A DNA stretch of 64,000 nucleotides from an uncultured archaeon (GTDB taxonomy: Archaea; Halobacteriota; Methanosarcinia; Methanosarcinales; Methanoperedenaceae), in the NCBI GenBank assembly GCA_902386205.1, contig CABMIH010000009.1, forward strand, positions 1 to 64,000. The letters are read 5' to 3'. Positions within the stretch are counted from its first letter, which is position 1. Each line of letters starts with the position of its first letter. This document shows, one piece after another, positions 8,061 through 16,800 of this stretch. The notes under the pieces are model-generated. The model searched no databases and had not been told where the DNA came from. It worked only from the letters and a program-made list of their open reading frames with translations. The translations under genes were made by a program, and so were the position numbers.

Positions 8061-8086
8061 ATCAAATTTCGATATCGATATATGAT
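8061..8086. promoter_or_regulatory. 26-bp near-perfect palindrome, likely PadR operator
   Basis: The two 13-bp arms, ATCAAATTTCGAT and ATCATATATCGAT on the other strand, match at 11 positions. The perfect 10-bp core TCGATATCGA is at 8069-8078. The site sits just upstream of the PadR-ATPase operon, overlapping where its transcription should begin. PadR dimers bind palindromes of this size. Confidence 0.6.
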
Positions 8087-8460
8087 AACAGTGAATTTAA
8101 AACTTTCGGTCGAATTCGATGGTCCAATAGATAATAAAGGAACAGAGAGAAATTTTGTTCCAAACTTAGCGATATTGGAAAACCATAAGGGATTGAAACA
8201 TGTTACGCCAGCCAATTCACCAACCACAAATCTAACACATGAAAAATTTAGACAAACCCTAAATCAGATTGGATATGCACAAATATGTACAGGTTATCGC
8301 TCTGCGTCCCTCAGACCTGTCCAGCTATAAACTTAAATCTGTACAGGTCATGTTAGAAAGGTAGTTTTAAAGCATTCATACTCCTTATTTCAGGGTCGAC
8401 AAACCCCTTTAAGGATCGCAAGATGAAAACTAAGGCATAAAAGTAAGAGTATTATAAAAA
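8087..8460. other. intergenic region, no convincing gene
   Basis: An open frame on the plus strand crosses this stretch (to 8330) but starts inside the PadR gene, has no ribosome site and matches no family, so it is not called. The octamer GTACAGGT occurs at 8287-8294 and 8341-8348, 54 bp apart, with an inverted ACCTGT between them at about 8315. These could be regulator half-sites upstream of thiI. Confidence 0.3.
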
Positions 8461-9639
8461 ATGGAGAAAAAGGTATTGAAATTTCATGACATAGTTTTAG
8501 TAAGATACGACGAGATAGCCCTGAAAAGCAAAAAAGTCAGGTCCAGGTATGAACAGATACTTGTAAAGAACATAAAATCAATGCTAAATGCAGACGGTTG
8601 TTCATACTCGCAGATAAGCAAGGAAATGGGCCGTGTTTTTATACACTCAGATGATGATAATGTTGTAAAAAGCGCAGCAAAGGTCTTTGGGGTGGTTTCG
8701 GTGAGTCCTGCGTATACATGCGAGCCCACACTGGAATCGGCTGCCGGGCTATGTGCAGATGTGGGATGTCGTATAATCAGGGAAGGCCAGTCCTTTGCAA
8801 TAAGGGCGCGCAGGGCCGGGAACCATAGTTTCACCTCCCGCGATATTGGCGTTGCCTGCGGGGATGCTGTTTTTAAAAAGATCAATAAGAACACCACGGT
8901 AGACCTTGATGAGCCGGATGTTGAAATTTTCGTGGAGATCAGGCAGGAAAAGGCTTATGTTTTCACGGAATCCGTAAAAGGTGTTGGTGGCTTGCCCATG
9001 GGAACACAGGGCAAGATGGTAGCGCTGATCTCAGGAGGCATAGATTCACCGGTTGCAGCCTGGCTAATGATGAAACGCGGCTGCGAGATAGTCCCGCTGT
9101 ACCTTAACAACGAGCCTTTTTCTGATGAGACCACACGCGAGAGGGCGATGGCATGTATCGCTGTCCTCCAGAAATGGTCCCCCCAGAAGAAATTCACAAT
9201 ATACGAAGCGCAGCATGGTGAAAATCTCCTTGCTTTCCTGGAAAATTGTGATAACAGGCTGAACTGCGTATTGTGCAGGCGTATGATGTATCGGATAGCG
9301 GGAGAGGTGTTAAAGCTTGAAGACGCACATGGTATCATCACGGGTTCATCGCTCGGGCAGGTCGCGTCACAGACCTCGCTGAACATGCTTGCAGAGATGT
9401 ACGGCATGGAATACCCAATTTATCATCCGCTTATCGGTCTTGATAAACTTGAGATAACCGATATAGCACGAAAAATCGGAACGTTTGAACCCTCGACCAA
9501 ACCCGCTACCTGCTGCATGGCAGTACCTGAATATCCCTCAACTGCGGCAAAACCGCAGGAAGTGCTGGATGCTGAGAAGCTTATAGATGTTCCTTCGCTT
9601 GTGGATAAAATGGTCAAAAATATTAAGAAGTTCTCTTAA
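8461..9639 (+). CDS. thiI: tRNA 4-thiouridine sulfurtransferase ThiI
   Basis: This 392-residue protein makes 4-thiouridine in tRNA, and in many organisms also supplies sulphur for the thiamine thiazole. An N-terminal ferredoxin-like part and THUMP domain (about residues 1-170) precede a PP-loop ATP pyrophosphatase with SGGIDSPVAAWLMMKRG near residue 190. Conserved DNRLNCVLCRRMMYRIA and TKPATCCMAVPEYP follow. No rhodanese domain is present, as in archaeal ThiI. The sulphur route therefore differs from the E. coli enzyme. It converges on a thioredoxin gene, overlapping its 3' end by 17 bases. Confidence 0.93.
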   Translation: MEKKVLKFHDIVLVRYDEIALKSKKVRSRYEQILVKNIKSMLNADGCSYSQISKEMGRVFIHSDDDNVVKSAAKVFGVVSVSPAYTCEPTLESAAGLCADVGCRIIREGQSFAIRARRAGNHSFTSRDIGVACGDAVFKKINKNTTVDLDEPDVEIFVEIRQEKAYVFTESVKGVGGLPMGTQGKMVALISGGIDSPVAAWLMMKRGCEIVPLYLNNEPFSDETTRERAMACIAVLQKWSPQKKFTIYEAQHGENLLAFLENCDNRLNCVLCRRMMYRIAGEVLKLEDAHGIITGSSLGQVASQTSLNMLAEMYGMEYPIYHPLIGLDKLEITDIARKIGTFEPSTKPATCCMAVPEYPSTAAKPQEVLDAEKLIDVPSLVDKMVKNIKKFS

Positions 9640-10108
9640 TAAATCTCATGATTTTAAGCATGGATATTAAAAATAATAGATACAGTGCTTCAAATCCTGG
9701 CGCTTCTTTTGGCGATTTTCCGCGCCATTGCTTTATCTCCTCCACCATCTCCTCAGGGCCAAGGTAACCGATATGCCTTCCAATTTCTTTCCCTTCTGGA
9801 TCAAGGAACACGACCGTGGGATAATAGGCTATACCGTACTTTGTTTCGATATCAATCCTCTTCTGGGTATCGACCTTGATGGCGATGAAGTCGGACATCT
9901 CGGACATCACCCGGGGATCGGGGTAAGTTCCCTGTTCCATAGCTATGCACGGCCCGCACCAGTCGGCATAAAAGTCAATGATGACGGGCTTTTCAGTTAC
10001 GCTTGACGCCAGTATTCCCTCCTCGTAGTTGTACCATCTTGTGGCCCCGGCACTTCCCGGGATAGCTGCAATTGAAAGGATAATGATTAATAGAAGTCCT
10101 TTGAGCAT
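9623..10108 (-). CDS. secreted or membrane-anchored thioredoxin-fold protein
   Basis: This 161-residue protein starts with a signal peptide or anchor (MLKGLLLIIILSIAAIPGSA), followed by a thioredoxin domain with the redox motif CGPC in DFYADWCGPCIAMEQG and the cis-Pro in YGIAYYPTVVFLDPEG. A C-terminal hydrophobic stretch (ALYLLFLISMLKIM) ends in basic residues and likely anchors it outside the cell. It probably acts on disulphides of exported proteins, and cytochrome c maturation is possible given the multihaem protein nearby. Partner genes are not adjacent. Confidence 0.85.
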   Translation of the reverse strand: MLKGLLLIIILSIAAIPGSAGATRWYNYEEGILASSVTEKPVIIDFYADWCGPCIAMEQGTYPDPRVMSEMSDFIAIKVDTQKRIDIETKYGIAYYPTVVFLDPEGKEIGRHIGYLGPEEMVEEIKQWRGKSPKEAPGFEALYLLFLISMLKIMRFIKRTS

Positions 10109-10208
10109 CGTAGCAGGATTGACTTTGGGATATAAAGAATATTCGAAAATTATAGACGCATTAATGAAAACATTACTTATAAATATTCCTCGATACCTGC
10201 TTGATTCA

Positions 10209-10694
10209 ATGAGCGATTACTGGGATGTCCCCGAACAGGAATATGAGATCTCACTCCTTCAATTCGCAAGGGAGGAGTTATCAAAGATAGGCTACTCTGT
10301 GCTCAGCGAAAAAGTGGAAGTATGCAGCGGGGCAGGGGCTATGACTTTAACAGCAGTACTGGAAAAGAAAGACCTGCGCTTTGGTTTATATATCCATGAC
10401 GGACCAAAACAGCGAAAAAGCAGGGGACCCCCGATAATCTGGATGCTCGCGCTTTTGCCCGGAATGAACACAGCAGAGGACTTAAGAAATTTCATATTGA
10501 CCCACCCGCATGATTTCAGTACCCTTCTTGCGCCTGAAAATACGATGTTAAAAGACAGGAAAGAAGCAAAACTAAAAAAAATCTACACGTTCCTGTACAA
10601 TTCAAAGATAAAAGACCTTTATGATACAGACCTCTCAAGCGCAGCCGATGTATTAAGAGAAAGGCTCAGGAAGGACCAGCAGTTTGGGCCTTGA
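10209..10694 (+). CDS. hypothetical protein, 161 aa
   Basis: The open frame begins at 10029, but the start at 10209 (MSDYWDVPEQEYEISLLQFA) is preferred because TTATAAATA lies about 30 bases ahead, the spacing for a leaderless archaeal transcript. The protein is soluble, with no Cys pair or membrane segment. It has a helical start, a middle with YIHDGPKQRKSRGPPIIWML and a Lys-rich helical tail. I do not recognise the family. It converges on thiL with a 29-base overlap of the 3' ends. Confidence 0.6.
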   Translation: MSDYWDVPEQEYEISLLQFAREELSKIGYSVLSEKVEVCSGAGAMTLTAVLEKKDLRFGLYIHDGPKQRKSRGPPIIWMLALLPGMNTAEDLRNFILTHPHDFSTLLAPENTMLKDRKEAKLKKIYTFLYNSKIKDLYDTDLSSAADVLRERLRKDQQFGP

Positions 10695-11661
10695 AATGCT
10701 CATATCCGCGCGCCTCGAGCTCCCAAACCCCGGCAGCCCTTTCAATAAAAATACCTTTTTCAATGACTTCACCTATGATCGTGAACTGGCAGGCTTTTTC
10801 CGCCCCCCTGGTTTTATCAGGACTTATAGTGAATAATAATTCAAAATCGCCGCCTGAATAAACAGCCGCCTCCAGCAAATCCTCATTTTTCAATCCCCTG
10901 ACCCGGGGAAGGGCTGGCAGCCTGCTTTCGTATATTTTAAAACCCACGCCGCCTGCTCTGCCCATATCGTGGAGCGAGAGAGCCAGCCCGTCGCTTATAT
11001 CCATCATGGACGAAACAGACCTGGAACAGGTAAGGGCAATCCCTTCATTTATTCTTGGTGCCGGTTCAAAAAGGGCTTTTAACACTTCGCTGCCGACAGG
11101 TAAATCCTTATCCAGTGCAAGAAGTGCCACTCCTGCCATCCCCGGATGTCCTGTCACGCACACCAGATCGCCTTGCTTTGCCCCACTTCTATGCACCAGC
11201 AGTTCTTTTTTCACAAGCCCCAGAGCAGTCCCGGTAATGGTTAGTTCATCGTGTGAATCAGTGTCCCCTCCGATAACCCCGGTGCCGTATCTGGAGGCAC
11301 ATTCATCCATTCCTTTTGCGATTTCATCGATAAATGCAAGTTCGGTATCCGGCGGTATCCCCATCGCCATCAGTACGCCAATGGGCCTTGCTCCCTTGGA
11401 AGCGATGTCGCTCAGGTTTACTGCAACAGACATCCAGCCTATCTGCCATCCTGACATCAGGGGCGGGAAATCCGTTTTCCTGTGAAGCATATCCGTGGTT
11501 ATGAGCAGGTAATCCTCCCCCCCTATGTCAAGCACGGCGCAATCATCCTCACCCGCTCCAACGAGGACATTGCCGCCTGTTTTTGTAAGTGACTTGGTGA
11601 TATGCGAAATCAATTCACGTTCGCCCAGTTCGCTGGCTTTCATGCATCCAATTATTCGCAT
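10666..11661 (-). CDS. thiL: thiamine-monophosphate kinase ThiL
   Basis: This enzyme phosphorylates thiamine monophosphate to the active cofactor thiamine pyrophosphate. The 331-residue sequence shows GAGEDDCAVLDIGGEDYLLIT, TTDMLHRKTDFPP, the NLSDIASKGARPIGVLMAMG loop, GGDTDSH and SMMDISDGLALSLHDM, all ThiL/PurM-fold ATP and Mg sites. M7 (MKASELGERELI) may be the real start; an AT-rich TATA-like box sits upstream at about 11670-11684. Length is normal. Confidence 0.92.
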   Translation of the reverse strand: MRIIGCMKASELGERELISHITKSLTKTGGNVLVGAGEDDCAVLDIGGEDYLLITTDMLHRKTDFPPLMSGWQIGWMSVAVNLSDIASKGARPIGVLMAMGIPPDTELAFIDEIAKGMDECASRYGTGVIGGDTDSHDELTITGTALGLVKKELLVHRSGAKQGDLVCVTGHPGMAGVALLALDKDLPVGSEVLKALFEPAPRINEGIALTCSRSVSSMMDISDGLALSLHDMGRAGGVGFKIYESRLPALPRVRGLKNEDLLEAAVYSGGDFELLFTISPDKTRGAEKACQFTIIGEVIEKGIFIERAAGVWELEARGYEHFKAQTAGPS

Positions 11662-11721
11662 TGTATTCTATATAAATTTATATGACACTACGTTTTATAA
11701 GTAATAAGGAATCAGTAAACA

Positions 11722-12432
11722 GTGATGAACGCAGTACCGGGCGACCAGGAAATGCCCCTGGTCGAGCATATTAAAGAATTACGCTCAAGAATGATTATTA
11801 CTGCTGTTCCAATTACAATATTAACATCAATTGCGTTTCTTTTCTCAGGTGAACTGCTGCAATTGATATGGAAACAAACAGTTCCTGTTCCCATGACCAT
11901 ATATTCCCCGATGGATTTGATCCTCACTAAACTTTCCCTGTCTTTAATGTGCGCTCTTTTTTTTGGGATACCGATTATTGTTTACGAAGCTTTCATGTTC
12001 GTAAGCAAAGGTTTGTATGCCAATGAAAAAAACTTTTTTATCAAGGTCGTGCCATTATCTTTTATCCTGTTTACAGCCGGGGCAGCGCTTGCTTTCTTTG
12101 TAGTGGTACCTTTCATATTCAAAAACACGATACTCTATTCGATCGATGTTGCGACTCCCCAGATTTCAGTTATAAAGACAATTTACACACTTATAACACT
12201 CATCCTGAGTTTCGGGATCGTTTTCCAGTTCCCCCTTCTTGTCGTATTCTCTATAAAAATGGGTCTTTTAAAATTGGAATACCTGAAGGGAAAAAGGAAG
12301 GTGGTTTACGGTATCCTCATCGCATTTTCATTGGTGGTATCCCCTGATCCTTCAGCCCTGTCGGAATTGATTGTTGCCGCAACGCTTGTGGTTTTATTTG
12401 AAATCAGCCTTTTATTGGCCAGGTTTTTCTAA
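11722..12432 (+). CDS. tatC: Sec-independent protein translocase TatC
   Basis: TatC is the receptor of the twin-arginine pathway, which exports folded, often cofactor-bearing proteins. The 236-residue sequence has six hydrophobic helices, the hallmark N-terminal HIKELRSRMI and the conserved FQFPLLVVFSIKMGLL region. Starts at GTG 11722 or ATG 11725 are both possible. No TatA gene is adjacent. Redox enzymes of the respiratory chain are the usual cargo in this lineage. Confidence 0.9.
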   Translation: MMNAVPGDQEMPLVEHIKELRSRMIITAVPITILTSIAFLFSGELLQLIWKQTVPVPMTIYSPMDLILTKLSLSLMCALFFGIPIIVYEAFMFVSKGLYANEKNFFIKVVPLSFILFTAGAALAFFVVVPFIFKNTILYSIDVATPQISVIKTIYTLITLILSFGIVFQFPLLVVFSIKMGLLKLEYLKGKRKVVYGILIAFSLVVSPDPSALSELIVAATLVVLFEISLLLARFF

Positions 12433-12479
12433 ATCTAAATCGTAAGATTTATATACTATGTTCGCAAATATACGAATTA

Positions 12480-12534
12480 ATAGTGGGCAAGTAATAACTT
12501 TTTTACACCACCATAATCCCCACCTGCCCACTAT
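12480..12534 (+). repeat. intergenic hairpin element, copy 1
   Basis: Perfect 10-bp arms ATAGTGGGCA (12480-12489) and TGCCCACTAT (12525-12534) enclose a 35-base loop with a T run and a C-rich end (ATAATCCCCACC). The same ordered blocks occur in reverse orientation at 51002-51079: ATAGTG, GGCARGTAAWAAC, TTTTTT, CCCCAC, CTGCC, CACTAT. It lies just after tatC, so one role could be termination, but sequence conservation of the loop suggests a small mobile or RNA element. Confidence 0.5.
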
Positions 12535-13220
12535 CCTCCTGCTAATTCTGAAGGGGTCACGTGTCAGTTTCCAGATGAAATAAGGGTCTGCTATCCGGGG
12601 AAATCCCAAAGAATGAAAATGGAGGGAAATATATCAAAATCGACAGAATTTCCGGATTGAAAAACCAGGCAGTATAGAATGACTTTCATGGAATAAAATT
12701 ACATCATAATAATGAGTATTATGTTTAATATTTTCCAACAGAAATAAAGGGGTTGGCCGACCCTGATGCTGTTTGAGTCGTGTGAATTCACCCAGGAGTG
12801 AGGAAAAAGCGGCCATGGTCGATAAAAACAAGGAAACAATTCAGGGGTAAAATCGATAAGGTCGAAATAACCTTCAGAAAAAGTATAGAGTTTGCAGAAA
12901 CGGTGGCTTGTGAGTTCGGTTCGCCGATTGAAACATCATTAATGGATGGTTCATTGATACAATTGATACCACAAGTCTTAAATAATAACAAGGTCAAAAC
13001 ATAAATCAGGATAGGACAATAACGATTAAGCAAAAAGCTGGTCAATATAATTTAAGAAAGGATAGGAAAAACGATATGAAAGGTTTTAATAACCTTATCT
13101 TTGGCCCGGCAGTAATAGTAGCCTCTAAAATCAGTCGCATAGACGACAGGAATTATGCCGGGGATTGTACTTCAATAACAACATATCTTTCTCGAAATTA
13201 TCATTTGACCTGGAAAAACA
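12535..13220. other. long intergenic region with one weak frame
   Basis: About 690 bases separate the hairpin element from the winged-helix gene. Apart from the low-confidence frame at 12798-13004, it holds AT-rich sequence and two copies of a GGATAGGA motif (13004-13016 and 13058-13067) that recur ahead of the multihaem gene. No RNA gene was recognised. Confidence 0.35.
12798..13004 (+). CDS. hypothetical small basic protein, 68 aa
   Basis: This open frame from GTG 12798 encodes a basic N-terminus and then RGKIDKVEITFRKSIEFAET and GSPIETSLMDGSLIQLIP, which looks protein-like. A ribosome site (AGGAG) touches the GTG directly, which is too close. A second ATG in another frame (12816) dies after 11 codons, so the gene may be frameshifted. 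No family is recognised. Confidence 0.3.
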   Translation: MRKKRPWSIKTRKQFRGKIDKVEITFRKSIEFAETVACEFGSPIETSLMDGSLIQLIPQVLNNNKVKT

Positions 13221-13580
13221 ATGAACTTAAAAACAAATTCTGAAGACAACTTTATTCAACTGTTGGCAGATGAGTGCTCCAAAGCAATAATGTCTCTGAC
13301 CACAAGAAAGGAATACTCAGCCCTGCAGCTTAGCCGTGAACTCAATATACCTTCTACGACTGTTTACAGGAAATTGAAGCTTCTTGAAGAGGCCGATATG
13401 ATACAGAACGTCAAGACGCTCATAGACCGCTCAGGTAATGAGGAGAAATATTATCGTTGTATAATCCAGGAAGCTATAGTGAAGTTCAATGAAGGTAAGG
13501 TTTTGATCACAATAAAGAGATTGGACTTCAGAGATAAATTTGTAAAGCTCTGGAAAAAACTTTCTGCTCCTGAAAGCTGA
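13221..13580 (+). CDS. winged-helix transcriptional regulator
   Basis: This 119-residue protein has an ArsR-like or TrmB-like winged-helix core: TTRKEYSALQLSRELNIPST followed by TVYRKLKLLEEADMIQNV, then a wing with RSGNEEKYYRC and a C-terminal dimer helix. It is placed directly upstream of the multihaem cytochrome, and a three-half-site operator lies between the two genes, so it probably controls that gene. The signal is not evident, as no Cys-rich metal site is present. Confidence 0.8.
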   Translation: MNLKTNSEDNFIQLLADECSKAIMSLTTRKEYSALQLSRELNIPSTTVYRKLKLLEEADMIQNVKTLIDRSGNEEKYYRCIIQEAIVKFNEGKVLITIKRLDFRDKFVKLWKKLSAPES

Positions 13581-13621
13581 AAAGTATTGGACCCGTTTAA
13601 ATATATTTTTCCTGTGTGACC

Positions 13622-13657
13622 GATTACCAAATGATGGTAATCATAAAATGATAACCA
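13622..13657. promoter_or_regulatory. three-half-site operator upstream of the multihaem gene
   Basis: GATTACCA (13622-13629) and TGGTAATC (13635-13642) form a perfect 8-bp inverted repeat. TGGTAATCAT and ATGATAACCA (13648-13657) form a second, with 9 of 10 matches. The middle half-site is shared. A TATA-like box, tttttatatatg, follows at 13665-13676. The placement just ahead of the TATA box suits an activator or repressor such as the winged-helix protein encoded upstream. Confidence 0.6.
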
Positions 13658-13808
13658 TTATGTCTTTTTATATATGAAGCTCACGTTCCATTAATCAGGA
13701 TAGGATGAATGGATAGGCCTCCTCGAACCTTTCATCTACAAACAGGGCAGGAATGCTAGCATAGCGTTTTTTGTCCTGGACTGAGCAAAAATTGAGGCAG
13801 GATAGGAT

Positions 13809-16800
13809 ATGATAAATAAAACGTTAGATAGGATAAAAAGTTTGAACCGTATACGAACAAGTTTATTGCTGGGCATATTTTTTATTTTTTCAATATTTTT
13901 TATACAAACAGTTGCAGCGGACTGTACTACCTGCCATACATCATATGGTGATGCAGTCAGTTCTTCAAAGCATAGCCCGGTCAATCCAGGTACGCCAGTG
14001 TGCACTGATTGTCACACCGGCTATGTCGATGGGCATTCATACATTGGTTATGTAGTGAATGAAAGTAACACATGCAGAAATTCAGGGTGTCATGAACAGG
14101 ATGTTAATGGATTCTATGAAAGACATAGCAGTAAATCGGATTGTACGCAATGTCACTTTGCAAATACTACTAGACCTTTCAGCCTGAATGGATCGCTCTT
14201 CGAACATGACCATAACCTGACAGTTGAGCATAATTTCTATCAATACAACCAGTCAGGCATGCCTCTCAAGAGTAATGGTGGTGTTGGCGTGGGTATGTTC
14301 CCATACTACACATGCACATTGACCTGTCATGGAAGTGGAAACCAAAAAATCGATGAAGCGGCCAATAGCTGGCTGGGAAGTGCACATGCAAGGTCATTAC
14401 ACATGAGCGGCGACAACAAGCAATCCTGTGCAAAATGCAAGTCACCATTTAACTACAACGTAAGCTTGCCGTCAGGTACACTCATTTCACAGCCTGACTG
14501 GCAGGGAATCCAGTGCAGGGTCTGCCATAATCTCCACAAGAGGAATGTAAGCACCAGTGGGCCAATAGCATACTATAACGAAACCAGTAGTTCCCTTAAT
14601 GGCTATGCGATTTATGAACCGGTCAGCAATGCCACCCAATTGTGCGAGAAATGCCATACCGGAACAACGCACAATAGTCAATTCGGCGGAACGCACAAGA
14701 ATGTTGTAGGCTTTGACTGTGCAAGCTGCCATCTGAATACGACATTTAACAAGAATGAAACACATATGTTCGAGGTCAAGAACACTACCACAGGTGTAAC
14801 AGGTTGTGAAGTGTGCCATAAAGCGGAAGATCACACATTCCAGTTCTCAGCAAACCATACGGGTAAAGCAACATGCGAAGCCTGCCACGATAAGACAGTT
14901 GCAAGGAATGCCACCGGTTATGCAGTGAGTTCCGATGGCAAGACTTACGGCCTCTATAATGATACTTTAACCGGAGAAATATCAAGCTGGAAAGATTCGC
15001 ACGGTACTCCTGCAACATGGCCCCTGCACAATATAAGCAAAGAAGTGAATTGTGCCAAATGCCATATGACAAAATCGAAATCTACAGGAACATTGCTGGC
15101 AGGCTCAATACTTGCCCATACGGGCAGTGGGACGTGTGATGAGTGCCATGTAGTAACTCCAGGCTCTGGCTTTACCTTGCCGGCAACGAACGTATGCAAA
15201 ACCTGCCATACAACATATGCAGACCAATACGGAGCACCCAATCTGACTGGCACGGTAATGGCAGGATATTCATCCTGTGGAGGGAACAACTGCCATAAAG
15301 GCGTTTCCGGTACTACGACAATAGCTACAGTTGCGGATCACAACATAGACCGCAATTATAGCGGTGGCGGTATAGTAACGTACACGGTTTTCCTGAATGG
15401 CCAGAACAGCCTCACAATTACACAGGGAACAACGCCGGTTACGATCAGGTCAAATATCAGCGATGCAGGCAGTGCAGGTAAAGTAGCGGCGGCACAGTTC
15501 CAGCTCAGGAACAGTACAAATAAAATATTGATCGACTGGACTGCCATGAGCGCACTGGATGGTAAGTTTGATGCAATCAATGGAGTATGGGAGTCGATAA
15601 CAGGCAGCATTGATACGACCGCAATGCCAGCGGGCACATACACAATATATGTCCGTGGCATGGATATTGGAAAGCAATGGAGCACTACGCAAAGCGCAAC
15701 ACTGAACATCATATCAGCACCGGCTTTTACGCTCAGTGGAAAAGTTACAGATGCTTCTGGAAATGCGATAAGTGGGGCCCGCGTTGAACTCGTTGAATAT
15801 TCACAGGTTTATAACAACCTGACCAATAGCCTTGGGGATTATTCAATGCAAGTTCCGGGAGGAACATACCATTTCAGTGCAAGTGCTTCGGGATACGCCC
15901 TGAACACAACGACAGTAACAATAAATGCAGATAGCATACAGGACTTCACCCTCGTTCCGGTTTCAGGAATATTCATCCCGTGGATCGCCTATTCCCAGAC
16001 CACATGGTACACGCCTGTCCAGGTACAGAACATAGGTACAATCGCTTCTGATGTGAATGTATCGATGTATGACCAGAACGGTAACCTCGTCCAGATCCAG
16101 AATACAACAATACAACCAAAGACCTCCGCAGTATTCTGGCCTTCAGCAGGTCCGACAGATGGTGGTTCTGCGGTGATAGCCTCGACCCAGAGCGTAATTG
16201 CCATTGTGAATGAAATGCCAAAGAATGGTCTTGATGGAATGAGTTATGGCGGATTCGCCCAGGGCTCGACCAAATTATACATACCCTGGATAGCTTATTC
16301 CCAGACTACCTGGTATACCCCGATACAGGTACAGAACATAGGCACAGTTGCTTCTGATGTAAATGTATCGATGTATGACCAGAATGGCAATCTGGTCCAG
16401 ATACAGAATGCAACCATCCAGCCCAAGACCGCCTCTGTCTTCTGGCCGCCAGCCGGACCGACAGATGGAGGTTCTGCGGTAATAACATCGACCCAGGATG
16501 TAGTCGCAATAGTCAATGAAATGTCAAAGACAGGATCGCAGTCAATGAGCTACGAGGGATTCCAGACAGGCTCGAAGAAGACATTCATTCCTGTGATAAG
16601 CTTCTCGCAGACGAACACTTATACGCCTATCCAGGTACAGAACGTCGGAACGGCAAGTGCGAGTGTGAATGTCAACATATATGATTCAAATGGAGCCTTT
16701 GTAGTGACCCAGAATGCAATAATACAACCAAATACTTCGGCTGTATTCTGGCCCCCGGCCGCGTCAACACCTTCGGGTTCGGCAGTTATTGAATCGAACG

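Larger units (their letters stand above)
13004..13807 (+). repeat. dispersed GGATAGGA leader motif (four copies)
   Basis: The 13-mer AATCAGGATAGGA occurs at 13004-13016 and again at 13693-13705. Shorter versions are AAGGATAGGA at 13058-13067 and CAGGATAGGA at 13798-13807. The last copy abuts the ATG of the multihaem gene and can serve as its ribosome site. The span given covers all copies and includes the regulator gene between them. Confidence 0.35.

Noticed and set aside
8004-8330. 108-codon frame after the PadR gene
   Set aside because: Begins inside PadR on the other strand, has no ribosome site and matches nothing.
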